Assembly (NCBI RefSeq): GCF_027532945.1 | Contig: NZ_JAPZTZ010000008.1 | Location: 1 to 64,000, forward strand | DNA length: 64,000 nucleotides | Direction of reading: 5' to 3' | Source of the DNA: Phreatobacter sp. | GTDB taxonomy: Bacteria > Pseudomonadota > Alphaproteobacteria > Rhizobiales > Phreatobacteraceae | In this document: piece by piece, positions 17,485 through 25,543 of the stretch | Layout: every line of letters starts with the position of its first letter | Position numbering within the stretch: the stretch's first letter is position 1 | Position numbers and translations under genes: made by a program | Notes under the pieces: model-generated | Seen by the model: only the letters and a program-made list of their open reading frames with translations | The model's database searches: none | Told to the model about the DNA's origin: nothing

Positions 17485-17535
17485 GCCGCTTCATCCCGAT
17501 TCGAGGGCCGATCCCGACGCAGGTATGATCGCGGG

Positions 17536-17575
17536 GTGACGGCCCGACGAAGGGCAGATGACCTATCCGTGACGG
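17536..17575 (-). promoter_or_regulatory. Possible Pho box upstream of btaA
   Basis: Three TGAC cores (in GTGAC at 17536, ATGAC at 17558 and GTGAC at 17569) are phased by 22 and 11 bases. Read on the minus strand, 17575-17558 is CCGTCACGGATAGGTCAT, which keeps both GTCA cores of the PhoB consensus CTGTCAT-N4-CTGTCAT and matches 10 of its 14 fixed positions. The site sits 74-91 bases before the btaA ATG, a suitable place for an activator. PhoB control of btaAB is known in relatives; the site here is inferred from sequence only. Confidence 0.4.
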
Positions 17576-17641
17576 CCTTTGGGGAAGGATCGCTTCCAGT
17601 GGCGTGGCAGTAGAGACAATTTGAGCTGTTTCGATGTCACC

Positions 17642-17667
17642 CCGGTAAGGTCAACCGGTAGGGTAAA
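17642..17667 (+). repeat. Imperfect tandem 13-base repeat
   Basis: CCGGTAAGGTCAA (17642-17654) is followed immediately by CCGGTAGGGTAAA (17655-17667), with 11 of 13 positions identical. It lies in the gene-free gap between btaA and the MocA-type gene, just upstream of two hairpins and a terminator. It could be a protein-binding site in front of the candidate small RNA, or part of its 5' end. Confidence 0.4.
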
Positions 17668-17781
17668 GACACGGGTTTCATTGTGTTTTGCCGGAGTGGC
17701 GCGCATAGACCAATGCAACAACTCCGCGTCCACGGAGATGACAATTCAGCCCCGGGTCCCCAACGACCCGGGGATTTTTTT
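17668..17781 (+). ncRNA. Candidate small RNA ending in a strong intrinsic terminator
   Basis: The 328-base gap between btaA (transcribed leftward) and the gene ending at 17813 (also leftward) holds no convincing ORF. It contains, on the plus strand, a short hairpin CTCCG-N6-CGGAG (17722-17737) and, 12 bases on, a 9-bp terminator hairpin with a run of seven T. Neither neighbouring gene is transcribed rightward, so the terminator needs an unannotated rightward transcript. The 5' end is unknown: the start given is simply after the tandem repeat. I cannot match it to a named sRNA family. Confidence 0.4.
17750..17781 (+). terminator. Rho-independent terminator of the candidate sRNA
   Basis: CCCCGGGTC (17750-17758) pairs perfectly with GACCCGGGG (17765-17773) across a six-base loop, followed by A and seven T (17775-17781). 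There is no T run on the other strand, so it acts rightward. It is not at the end of any annotated rightward gene. Confidence 0.85.
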
Positions 17782-17812
17782 ATCTTGGTCGGCAACCAAA
17801 ACAGGACGGTGG

Positions 17813-19417
17813 TTAAGGCGCGATCCGTCCGCCGGCCGCGGCGAGAGCCTCGGGCGTGTCGAGGTCGAGATGGACGTCGTCCGCCTCCGCCGCAACCTCG
17901 GCCACCGCCTCTGGCGCGCCGGCGAGCACGGCCCTCCCGCCCTGATCGCCGGTGACCCGCATCAGCTCGCCAAAATAGCGCCGGCCCCACAGCACGGGAT
18001 TGCCACGCCGCCCGTCGGAGACGGGCACGACGATGTGCCGCCCGCCACCCGGATCATAGGCAGCGGCGAGCCGCGCCACGAGCGCCGCCGAGACCCGCGG
18101 CATGTCCCCGAGCAGCACGATCACGGCGTCGGTCGTCTCCGGCAGGGCCGACAGGCCGGTCCTCAGCGAGGTCGAGAGGCCCTCGGCGAAATCGGGATTG
18201 GCGACGAAGCGGCAGCCAAGCCCGTCGAGCGCCCCCGTCACCGCCTCGCTCTGGTGGCCGGTGACGACGACCACCTCGGCGAGCCCGGCCCCCAGCGCCG
18301 CCTCGGCAGCATGGCGCACCAGCGGCACGCCGTCGATGGTGGCTAGCAGCTTGTTCGGCCCGCCCATGCGGGTCGAGCGGCCGGCAGCGAGCACCAGCGC
18401 GGCGATGCGCGCCGCGCCGGCGACGGGCGTCACATCCTCGCGCGGCTGCGGTCGCGACACGATCTCCATCAGAAGCCCTCCGACGCCCATTCCCGTGATG
18501 TCCGTCCGGGTCACGGAGAGGCCGGCGAGGAGCCGCATCAGCACCCAGTCAAAGCCGTTCTCCTTGGGCGAGCGGGCACAGCCCGGCGCGCCCAGCACCG
18601 GGACATCCCCCAGCGCGCCGACCATCAGCAGGTTACCGGGATCGACGGGCATGCCGAGATGCTCGACCGCGCCGCCCGCCGCCTCCAGCGCCGCGGGAAT
18701 GACGTCTCGCCGATCGGCAATGGCCGAGGCGCCGAAGACGAGGACCAGATCGGCCTGCGGCGTGACCTCGCGGAGCGCCACCGTGAGCGCCTCGGCCTCA
18801 TGCGGCACGCGGCGTTCGATGGCGATGGACGCGCCGGCAGGATCCAGCCGGTCGGCGGTCACGCGCAGCGTCTTCTCCACCACCTTGTCGGCGAGCCCGG
18901 GCAGCAGCGTCGAGATCACCGCCACGCGCCGCCGCACGAAGGGCGCGATGCGCACCAGCGGTCCTGCCGTCGCCGCCGCCACCCGGTCGGCGGCCACCGC
19001 ATAGGGGATGATCTTGACCGTGGCGACCATCTCGCCCGCCTCGACCGCGGCAAAAGCCGGGAGGGTTGCGAGGGTGATGGCCTCATCGATGCGGTTCAGC
19101 CGGTCGATGCCGTCGCGGTCGACGACGAGGACGCCGGCATCGGAGGCAAACAGGTTGGCGCGGCCGGTGAAGGCGGGATCGACCCTGAGCCCCTCCCCCG
19201 CCACGGCCGCGGCGATGGCGGCGGCCGCCTCGTCCTCGCCCATGTCGCCGGGTTCGGCCATGGCGACGACGACGGTCTCGACGCCTGCCGTCGCGAGGGC
19301 TGCCATCTCGGCCTCGCCGATGCGGGCGCCCTTCTTGAGCACGAGACCGCCAGCCCGCACCGCATGGGCGACGACGCCGCCGCGGGCCTCGGCGAGGGGA
19401 ACGGGACCGAAGCGCAT
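17813..19417 (-). CDS. MoeA-like/MocA-type fusion protein (molybdopterin cytidylyltransferase)
   Basis: This 534-residue protein joins two parts. Residues 1-340 resemble the molybdopterin-binding region of MoeA/MoaB proteins (VLKKGARIGEAEMAAL, DLVLVFGASAIADRRD, LGAPGCARSPKENGFDW). Residues 345-534 are a MocA/MobA-type nucleotidyltransferase with the signature LVLAAGRSTRMGGPNKLL and VILLGDMPRVS. Such proteins attach CMP to molybdopterin, the cofactor form used by xanthine dehydrogenase and CO dehydrogenase-type enzymes. Its position at the end of the coxE-XdhC series fits maturation of the CoxSLM enzyme. Confidence 0.85.
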   Translation of the reverse strand: MRFGPVPLAEARGGVVAHAVRAGGLVLKKGARIGEAEMAALATAGVETVVVAMAEPGDMGEDEAAAAIAAAVAGEGLRVDPAFTGRANLFASDAGVLVVDRDGIDRLNRIDEAITLATLPAFAAVEAGEMVATVKIIPYAVAADRVAAATAGPLVRIAPFVRRRVAVISTLLPGLADKVVEKTLRVTADRLDPAGASIAIERRVPHEAEALTVALREVTPQADLVLVFGASAIADRRDVIPAALEAAGGAVEHLGMPVDPGNLLMVGALGDVPVLGAPGCARSPKENGFDWVLMRLLAGLSVTRTDITGMGVGGLLMEIVSRPQPREDVTPVAGAARIAALVLAAGRSTRMGGPNKLLATIDGVPLVRHAAEAALGAGLAEVVVVTGHQSEAVTGALDGLGCRFVANPDFAEGLSTSLRTGLSALPETTDAVIVLLGDMPRVSAALVARLAAAYDPGGGRHIVVPVSDGRRGNPVLWGRRYFGELMRVTGDQGGRAVLAGAPEAVAEVAAEADDVHLDLDTPEALAAAGGRIAP

Positions 19418-19433
19418 GACCCCTCCTCGGCCC

Positions 19434-20110
19434 TCAGGCGATGCCCTGCCGCCAGGCCTGCGTCACCTCGGCAAGGATGGAGACGGCGATCTCGGCCGGC
19501 GAGATCGCGCCGATGGCAAGGCCGATGGGCGCCTTGATGCGGGCGACGGCCTCGGGGCTCGCGCCCTTGCCCGTGAGACGCTCGACGCGCTTGGCATGGG
19601 TTTTACGCGAACCGAGGGCGCCGATGTAGAAGCAGCTGCGCTCGAAGGCGTGGAGCAAAGCGGGATCGTCGATCTTCGGGTCGTGGGTGAGCGCGATGAA
19701 GGCGGTGAAGCGGTCGACCTTGAGCTTCGGCAGCGCCTCATCCGGCCACTCCGCCAGAAGCGTCACATCCGGAAAGCGCTCAGGCGTTGCGAAGGCCGTG
19801 CGCGGATCGACGATCACCGGGTCGTAGCCGAGCATCCGCGCCATCGGCACCAGCGCCTGGCTGATATGGACGGCGCCGATAACGACCATCTTGGCCGGCG
19901 GCACCTGGACGGTGAGGAAGGTGCGCGTGCCCTCGACCACGCCGCTGCGCCCCGAGCGCAGCGCCGCACGGATCGGCTCCTCCAGCGGATCGCCGGCAAG
20001 CGTCGCCTCGGTGACGAGGCGGGCCTCGCCGCCATCGAGGTCGGTGACGAGCACCGCGGCACGGCGTTCGGCACGGGCGGCGTTGAGCGCCTTCAAAAGC
20101 TCGAGGCGCA

Positions 20111-20111
<1 letters not shown>
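19434..20111 (-). CDS. XdhC/CoxF family protein, C-terminal (Rossmann) type
   Basis: This 225-residue protein has the Rossmann-like part of XdhC: MVVIGAVHISQALVPMARMLGYD and YIGALGSRKTHAKR. XdhC proteins sulfurate or insert the molybdenum cofactor of xanthine dehydrogenase-family enzymes. Here the usual single protein is split, with the N-terminal family domain encoded by the gene just upstream; their start and stop codons share one base at 20111. It precedes the MocA-type gene by 16 bases. Confidence 0.88.
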
Positions 20112-20434
<323 letters not shown>

Positions 20435-20546
20435 GGCGGCCTCCACGCGTGTCGGGACTCCACAGATCGGATGATCAGGGGCACGAGGCAAGGGGCAGGA
20501 TGGCAGAGGCGGGGTGCAGGGACCATGGGCAGCGCCCGTCCTGCCC

Positions 20547-21737
20547 TCACGCGACCTTCAGCCAGAGCCGCGGATCGTGGCTGCGGTCGGGCCGGCGGGC
20601 GTCGAGCGCCGCCACCAGTTCCGAGACGGCCGCGACATTGTGGATGGTGCGGAACTCGTCGACATGGGGCAGCAGCGCCCGGATGCCCTGCGCCCGTGCC
20701 TCGAAACCATCGAAGCGCAGCAGCGGGTTGAGCCAGACCAGCCGCCGGCAAGAGCGGTGAAGCCGGTCCGCCTCGCGGGCAAGGTCCGCCGTGCCGTCGC
20801 GCTCGAGGCCGTCGGTGGCGAGCAGCACCACAGCCCCGCCCGCCAGCACACGGCGCGACCACAGCCGGTTGAAGGCATGAATGGAGGGGGCGATGCGCGT
20901 GCCGCCTGACCAATCGTCGACAGCCGCCGTGCAGGCGGCAAGCGCCTCGTCCGGGTCCTTGGCCCGGAGCATCCGCGTCACGTTGGTCAGCCGCGTGCCG
21001 AAGGTGAAGACATGGACGTGGCGGCGGCGCTCCATCAGCGCATGGGCGAAATGCAGGATCACCCGGCTGTACTGGCTCATCGAGCCGGAAATGTCGCAGA
21101 GGATCACCAGTGGCGGATGTTTTGTCTTCGGGCCGCGGCGGGCAAGGTCGATGATCGCCCCGCCCTCGGCGATGGAGCGGCGCAGCGTGCGCCTGAGGTC
21201 GATGCGGGGCCCGCGCGGATCGGGCGCGAGGCGGCGCGTCGGCACGGCGTCGTCGGGCAGGACGAGGGCGGCGACACGGCGGTTCGCCTCGGCGATCTCC
21301 GCCGCCGTCATCTGCGCGAAGTCCTTCTTCTGCAGCACCTCGATATCGGAGACGGTGAGGCTCGCGTCCACCTCGATCTCCGGCTTCTCCACCGGCACGC
21401 TCTCGGCCTGTTTGAAGAAGGCCTCCTGCAGGCGCAGCGACACCGGGTCCGGCTTTCCCGGGGCGGCGGGGGCGACCGGCATCAGGATGGAGAGCAGCTT
21501 CTCCATGAGGTGCCGGCGCTTCCAGAAGATCTCGAAGGCGGTGCGGAAGGTGACGGACTGCTCGTGCCGGCGCACGAAGACCGCATGGAGCGTCCAGTAG
21601 AAATCGTCGCGCGAGCCGATGCCCGCCGCCTCCACCGCCGCGATGGCGTCGAGCACCGTCCCGGGGCCGACCGGCAGGCCGGCAACCCGCAGCGCGCGGG
21701 CGAAATGGGCGATGTTCTCGGCCAGCGCCTCAGCCAT
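20547..21737 (-). CDS. coxE: CoxE-type von Willebrand factor A protein
   Basis: A 396-residue protein of the VWA_CoxE family. The C-terminal half contains the metal-ion site LVILCDISGSMSQYSR (DxSxS) and later VVLLATDGLERDG. CoxE works with a MoxR ATPase (CoxD) to assemble the active site of CO dehydrogenase-type enzymes. The MoxR gene lies one gene upstream. Its ATG overlaps the stop of the upstream membrane-protein gene by one base, so the MoxR, membrane-protein and CoxE genes are probably translationally linked. Confidence 0.88.
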   Translation of the reverse strand: MAEALAENIAHFARALRVAGLPVGPGTVLDAIAAVEAAGIGSRDDFYWTLHAVFVRRHEQSVTFRTAFEIFWKRRHLMEKLLSILMPVAPAAPGKPDPVSLRLQEAFFKQAESVPVEKPEIEVDASLTVSDIEVLQKKDFAQMTAAEIAEANRRVAALVLPDDAVPTRRLAPDPRGPRIDLRRTLRRSIAEGGAIIDLARRGPKTKHPPLVILCDISGSMSQYSRVILHFAHALMERRRHVHVFTFGTRLTNVTRMLRAKDPDEALAACTAAVDDWSGGTRIAPSIHAFNRLWSRRVLAGGAVVLLATDGLERDGTADLAREADRLHRSCRRLVWLNPLLRFDGFEARAQGIRALLPHVDEFRTIHNVAAVSELVAALDARRPDRSHDPRLWLKVA

Positions 21738-22237
21738 CAGGCGGGCCTCAGGAGAGCCGCGAAGACCGGCGAAAGGGCGAGCGAGCCGGCATTATAGGCG
21801 GCATGGGCCAGCGCCGCCCCGAGGAAGGCCCAGCGCCAGCCGCGGGCGGCGAACCACCCGGCATAGACAAGGGCGAAGACGACGAAGATCGCCGCCGTGA
21901 CCGGCGTCCTGACCAGCGTCAGCGGCGTATGGGCAATGACAGCGGCGGCGACCGCCGCCAGCACGAAGGTCGAGCGGTCGGCGCCAAAGCGCACCACCAT
22001 CAGCCAATGCAGGACGAGGAGGACCGCGGTCTCGAGCAACGGCGCCACCAGCAGCGCCGCGACGACGATGAGGGTCATGGACAGGCCCGATGGCGCGGGC
22101 ACCGGCACGCTCGTGCCGGCGAGCCTCAGGATCGTCCACCAGGCCAGCGGCACGGCGAGGAGCAGCACGCCGATGACCACCGCCTTCACGGGTGGGATGC
22201 GGCCGGGCTCGGTGAGCGGCGCGAGGAGGGAAGCCAC
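21737..22237 (-). CDS. CPBP-like integral membrane protein between MoxR and CoxE
   Basis: A 166-residue polytopic protein starting with GTG at 22237, one base after the MoxR stop, and overlapping the CoxE start by one base. Four to six hydrophobic segments are visible. The order APLLETAVLL, VIAHTPLTL, GAALAHAAYNAG mimics the three motifs of CPBP (Rce1/CAAX-type) intramembrane proteases, but the first motif has ET instead of EE and lacks the following arginine. Catalytic activity is therefore doubtful. Its tight packing suggests a role in, or at least co-expression with, molybdenum-enzyme maturation. Confidence 0.6.
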   Translation of the reverse strand: MASLLAPLTEPGRIPPVKAVVIGVLLLAVPLAWWTILRLAGTSVPVPAPSGLSMTLIVVAALLVAPLLETAVLLVLHWLMVVRFGADRSTFVLAAVAAAVIAHTPLTLVRTPVTAAIFVVFALVYAGWFAARGWRWAFLGAALAHAAYNAGSLALSPVFAALLRPA

Positions 22238-22238
22238 C

Positions 22239-23156
22239 TCAGCGACCCGCCTTCACCGCGTCGAGGATGGCCTTGGCCTCCCCGCCCTGCATCTTCTGGA
22301 TGTCGTCCTGGTACTTCAGCAACACGCCGAGCGTGTCGGTCACGCCCTGCGGGTCGAGGCCGACAGCGTCGAGCTCGGTCAGCGCGGTCGCCCAGTCGAT
22401 CGTCTCGGCGACACCCGGCACCTTGAACAGCTCGGTCTTCCGGAGCTGCTGAACGAAGGCGACGATCTCCTTCGACAGCCGCTCCGGTGCGCCAGGCGCC
22501 TTTGCCTTGAGGATGGCCAGTTCGCGCGCCGCGTCGGGATAATCGACCCAGTGATAGAGGCAGCGCCGCTTCAGCGCGTCGTGGATCTCGCGCGTGCGGT
22601 TGGAGGTGACGATGACGATGGGCGGCGCCGGCGCCTTGATCGTGCCGAGTTCGGGCACGGTCACCTGGAAGTCGGACAGGACCTCGAGGAGATAGGCCTC
22701 GAAGGCCTCGTCGGTGCGATCAAGCTCGTCGATGAGCAGCACCGGCGGGCCGCGAAGGTCCGGCGCCAGCGCCTGCAGGAGCGGCCGCTTGACGAGATAG
22801 CGTTCGGAGAAGATGCCGGAGGAGAGCTGCTCCCGGTCGACCGAACCTTCCGCCTCCGCGAGGCGGATGGCGATCATCTGGCCGGCATAGTTCCACTCGT
22901 AGACGGCCGCGGCGACGTCGAGACCCTCGTAGCATTGCAGGCGGATGAGGTTCCGCCCCAGCGCCTTGGCGAGGACCTTGGCGATCTCGGTCTTGCCGAC
23001 ACCCGCCTCGCCTTCAAGCAGGACCGGACGGCCCATCTTGAGGGCGAGGAACAGGACGGTGGCGAGCGCGCGGTCGGCGACATAGTCGCCGGATTTCAAC
23101 AGCGCGAGCGTCGCGTCGATGGAGGTGGGAAGCGGAACGGGCGAGGTCGACGTCAC
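22239..23156 (-). CDS. MoxR family AAA+ ATPase (CoxD-like)
   Basis: This 305-residue ATPase has Walker A GEAGVGKTE at residues 49-57 and Walker B VLLIDELDRTDEAFEAYLL. It ends with the lid region typical of MoxR proteins. With CoxE it forms the chaperone pair that remodels molybdenum hydroxylases; CoxD in CO oxidisers is needed to build the Cu-S-Mo cluster. Here the hydroxylase is of form II, so the exact job is uncertain. It is the first gene of the MoxR/CPBP-like/CoxE unit. Confidence 0.9.
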   Translation of the reverse strand: MTSTSPVPLPTSIDATLALLKSGDYVADRALATVLFLALKMGRPVLLEGEAGVGKTEIAKVLAKALGRNLIRLQCYEGLDVAAAVYEWNYAGQMIAIRLAEAEGSVDREQLSSGIFSERYLVKRPLLQALAPDLRGPPVLLIDELDRTDEAFEAYLLEVLSDFQVTVPELGTIKAPAPPIVIVTSNRTREIHDALKRRCLYHWVDYPDAARELAILKAKAPGAPERLSKEIVAFVQQLRKTELFKVPGVAETIDWATALTELDAVGLDPQGVTDTLGVLLKYQDDIQKMQGGEAKAILDAVKAGR

Positions 23157-23211
23157 GAAGGCACTCCGGCTGGGCGCTCACCATAGCCCAGCCGCGGCGC
23201 GGTGGAGAACA

Positions 23212-24057
23212 TCAATCGGCAGAGGCCCGCCGTGCCTGGGGAGCGCCGTCCAGGGCAAGGCGCGTCGCCTCGGCGACGCCCGTGCCATAACCGGTCGAGA
23301 GCGAGATGCGCGCCGGGACGAGATGACGCGTGCCGCGGACCGGCACCAGGATCACCTCGGCCGAGCGGCGGCGGGCATTCTGGATGTCGTTGCGATCGGG
23401 GCGATAGCCGGCGATCGGCTCGAAGCGCACCCGGCAGACCGCCGCCTCGCCCTTGTAGCCGCCGATCTCCACCTGCCGGGTCTCGACGAAGGAGAAGATG
23501 AGATCGAAGCGCTCGCGTCCGCCGAAGATGCGGGCGCGCCGCTCGCAGGCCGCCGCTCCCGTCACCGGGCCGGAGCCGCCGGCGACGAAGATGCCGGCCG
23601 AGAGAGGGTCCAGCACGCCCTGCAGATGCTCGGGCAGGACCGGCGTCGCGCGCGGATGCGGCGGCTTGTCTGGATTGCGCTCGACGCCCGTGACATTGCC
23701 GCCGTTCAGGGCGATGCGGGTGGTCTCGACCTTGCCGCCGGAGCGGATCTCAATGTCGAAAGAGGCGGGAACAGCCGCGCTCGAAGTCAGGCGGCCGGTG
23801 GCGGTCGCCGTGCCAGTGCCGCCGGCAAAGATCGCCGCGACGCCGGTGACACGGGCCTCCAGCGTCGTGCGATAGCTGCGGCCATCGCTGGTGGACACCA
23901 TCGTGCCGCGACCGATGGAGAGGCCGAGGAAGCTCACTGCATAATCAGCCGACACCTGTCCCGCCGTCTGGGCGCGGGCGGGAACGGCCGCGGTGGCGAG
24001 GCCGGCGACAGCAGCGAAAGTGGCAGCGGCGATGGCGGGGGAGAACCGGACCGTCAT
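23212..24057 (-). CDS. DUF3108 family periplasmic protein
   Basis: A 281-residue protein with a signal peptide (FSPAIAAATFAAVAGLATA, cleavage near ARAQ). The mature part begins YAVSFLGLSIGRGTM, then uses long beta strands and ends LVPARISLSTGYGTGVAEA, the layout of DUF3108. These exported proteins are of unknown function and are usually unrelated to molybdenum enzymes. It sits between coxM and the MoxR unit, on the same strand, 55 bases before MoxR. Start chosen at 24057 so that the signal peptide is N-terminal. Confidence 0.75.
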   Translation of the reverse strand: MTVRFSPAIAAATFAAVAGLATAAVPARAQTAGQVSADYAVSFLGLSIGRGTMVSTSDGRSYRTTLEARVTGVAAIFAGGTGTATATGRLTSSAAVPASFDIEIRSGGKVETTRIALNGGNVTGVERNPDKPPHPRATPVLPEHLQGVLDPLSAGIFVAGGSGPVTGAAACERRARIFGGRERFDLIFSFVETRQVEIGGYKGEAAVCRVRFEPIAGYRPDRNDIQNARRRSAEVILVPVRGTRHLVPARISLSTGYGTGVAEATRLALDGAPQARRASAD

Positions 24058-24284
24058 GAGAGCCTCGGCGTTCGGTCGTGTGGTTCTATCGTTCGTCTGC
24101 CCATCTGGCGAATTTGCGGCGGTGCTGCGGAAAGCTTCGAGCGCCGTCCTGAACCTGCGACAACAGCCGCCGGTCGAATGTCGCACTTTTCGCGAATGCA
24201 ACGGGATTCCGGGCAATCGATTCGAATTTTCATTAATCCGCGCATGCTATCGCTGGGTCACCCCGCCGTATCGGAGCACCGACG

Positions 24285-24650
24285 ATGCGCAACAACACCG
24301 TCCTCATTACCTTCGGCATCGTGCTGGTCCTGGGCTTGGGCTCGCTCTTCCTGTTCTTCCCGCGCGAGGCCGCGATGGTCACCGGCAGCATCCGCCGCGT
24401 CATCGACCCGAAGCACGCCGATATGGTGCGCCTCGAATATGTGACGGTGAACCCGGAGATCTCGCGTGGCTGGCGTACGCTGCGCATGCTGGAGAAGCCG
24501 GCCGAGTGCCGCGCCCTGCTCGCCCGCAGCTTCGCTACCGACCCCTCCGTCACCGGTCCCATCGGCGCCCTGCGCTGCGTGGCGCTGCGCTCCAATGGCG
24601 ATGTGATCGAGGTGATCGAGACGCGCCGCTTCACCGAGGGCCAGGGCTGA
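24285..24650 (+). CDS. Hypothetical single-pass membrane protein
   Basis: A 121-residue protein with one N-terminal membrane anchor (VLITFGIVLVLGLGSLFLFF, residues 6-25). A soluble domain follows with two cysteines (AECRALL and LRCVALR) that could pair. A GGAG precedes the ATG and an intrinsic terminator follows 30 bases after the stop, so it looks like a complete single-gene unit inserted, in the opposite direction, in the cox region. I do not recognise the family. Confidence 0.6.
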   Translation: MRNNTVLITFGIVLVLGLGSLFLFFPREAAMVTGSIRRVIDPKHADMVRLEYVTVNPEISRGWRTLRMLEKPAECRALLARSFATDPSVTGPIGALRCVALRSNGDVIEVIETRRFTEGQG

Positions 24651-24680
24651 GGCCCTCGCCCTCCCATTCCAAAACGACGA

Positions 24681-24707
24681 AGGCCGGGGCGAACCCCGGC
24701 CTTTTTT
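24681..24707 (+). terminator. Rho-independent terminator
   Basis: AGGCCGGGG (24681-24689) pairs with CCCCGGCCT (24694-24702) around a CGAA loop, followed by six T. It ends the 24285 gene, and the A-rich left flank lets it also serve the convergent coxM gene weakly. Confidence 0.85.
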
Positions 24708-24728
24708 CATGTCCGCAGTGCCGCCCGG

Positions 24729-25526
24729 TCAGGCGGTGGCGGCGGCGACCGCCCGTCTGGCGATGACGCCGACGAGATGGGCGCGGTAGTCGGCCGAGGC
24801 GTGGATGTCGCCGTTCATGTCGGCGGCCGGCGTGGCGATGCCCTCCAGCGACTTCGGATTGAAGCGCTTGGCGAGCGCCTGCTCCATGGCCTCATGGCGG
24901 AAGACACCGTTCGAGCCGGCCCCTGTCACCGCGACGCGCACATTGCTGCCCTTCTTGGCGACGAACACGCCGACGATGGCATAGCGCGAGGCCGGGTTCG
25001 GGAACTTCACGTAAGCCGCCTTGGACGGGATCGGGAAGGCCACCTTGGTGATGATCTCGTCCTCGTCGAGAGCGGTGGAGAACATACCGGCAAAGAACTC
25101 CTCCGCCGGGATCTTGCGCTTGGAGGTGTGGACCACCGCGCCGAGCGCCATCAGCGCCGCCGGATAATCCGCCGCCGGGTCGTTGTTGGCGACCGAACCG
25201 CCGATCGTGCCGCGATGGCGAACCTGCGGATCACCGATATGGCCGGCGAGCTTGGCCAGCGCGGGGATCGCCTGCTGGACGACCGGCGAGTTCGCCACCT
25301 CCGCATGGGTGGTCATGGCACCGATGACGATGGAGCGGCCCTTCTGCTCGATGCCGGAAAGCCCGGCAGCGGAGAGGTCGATCAGCGTCTTCGGGCTGGC
25401 GAGCCTCTGCTTCATGGTCGGCAGCAGCGTGTGCCCGCCGGCCAGCAGCTTCGGCTCCTCCGCCTTCTTGAGGAGGGAGACAGCGCCGCGAACGGTGGCG
25501 GCCTTCTGGTACTTGAAAGGATACAT
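24729..25526 (-). CDS. coxM: Molybdenum hydroxylase FAD subunit (CoxM-like)
   Basis: This 265-residue flavoprotein has the two FAD motifs of the medium subunit: LLAGGHTLLPTMK near residues 28-40 and RHRGTIGGSVANNDPAADYPA near 101-121 (the TIGGS site). The family passes electrons from the iron-sulfur centres to its acceptor. The ATG at 25526 (MYPFKYQKA) is the conventional start. It follows coxL by 17 bases and completes the S-L-M order that is usual for form II operons. Confidence 0.9.
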   Translation of the reverse strand: MYPFKYQKAATVRGAVSLLKKAEEPKLLAGGHTLLPTMKQRLASPKTLIDLSAAGLSGIEQKGRSIVIGAMTTHAEVANSPVVQQAIPALAKLAGHIGDPQVRHRGTIGGSVANNDPAADYPAALMALGAVVHTSKRKIPAEEFFAGMFSTALDEDEIITKVAFPIPSKAAYVKFPNPASRYAIVGVFVAKKGSNVRVAVTGAGSNGVFRHEAMEQALAKRFNPKSLEGIATPAADMNGDIHASADYRAHLVGVIARRAVAAATA

Positions 25527-25543
25527 GGGACCTCTCCGGAACC

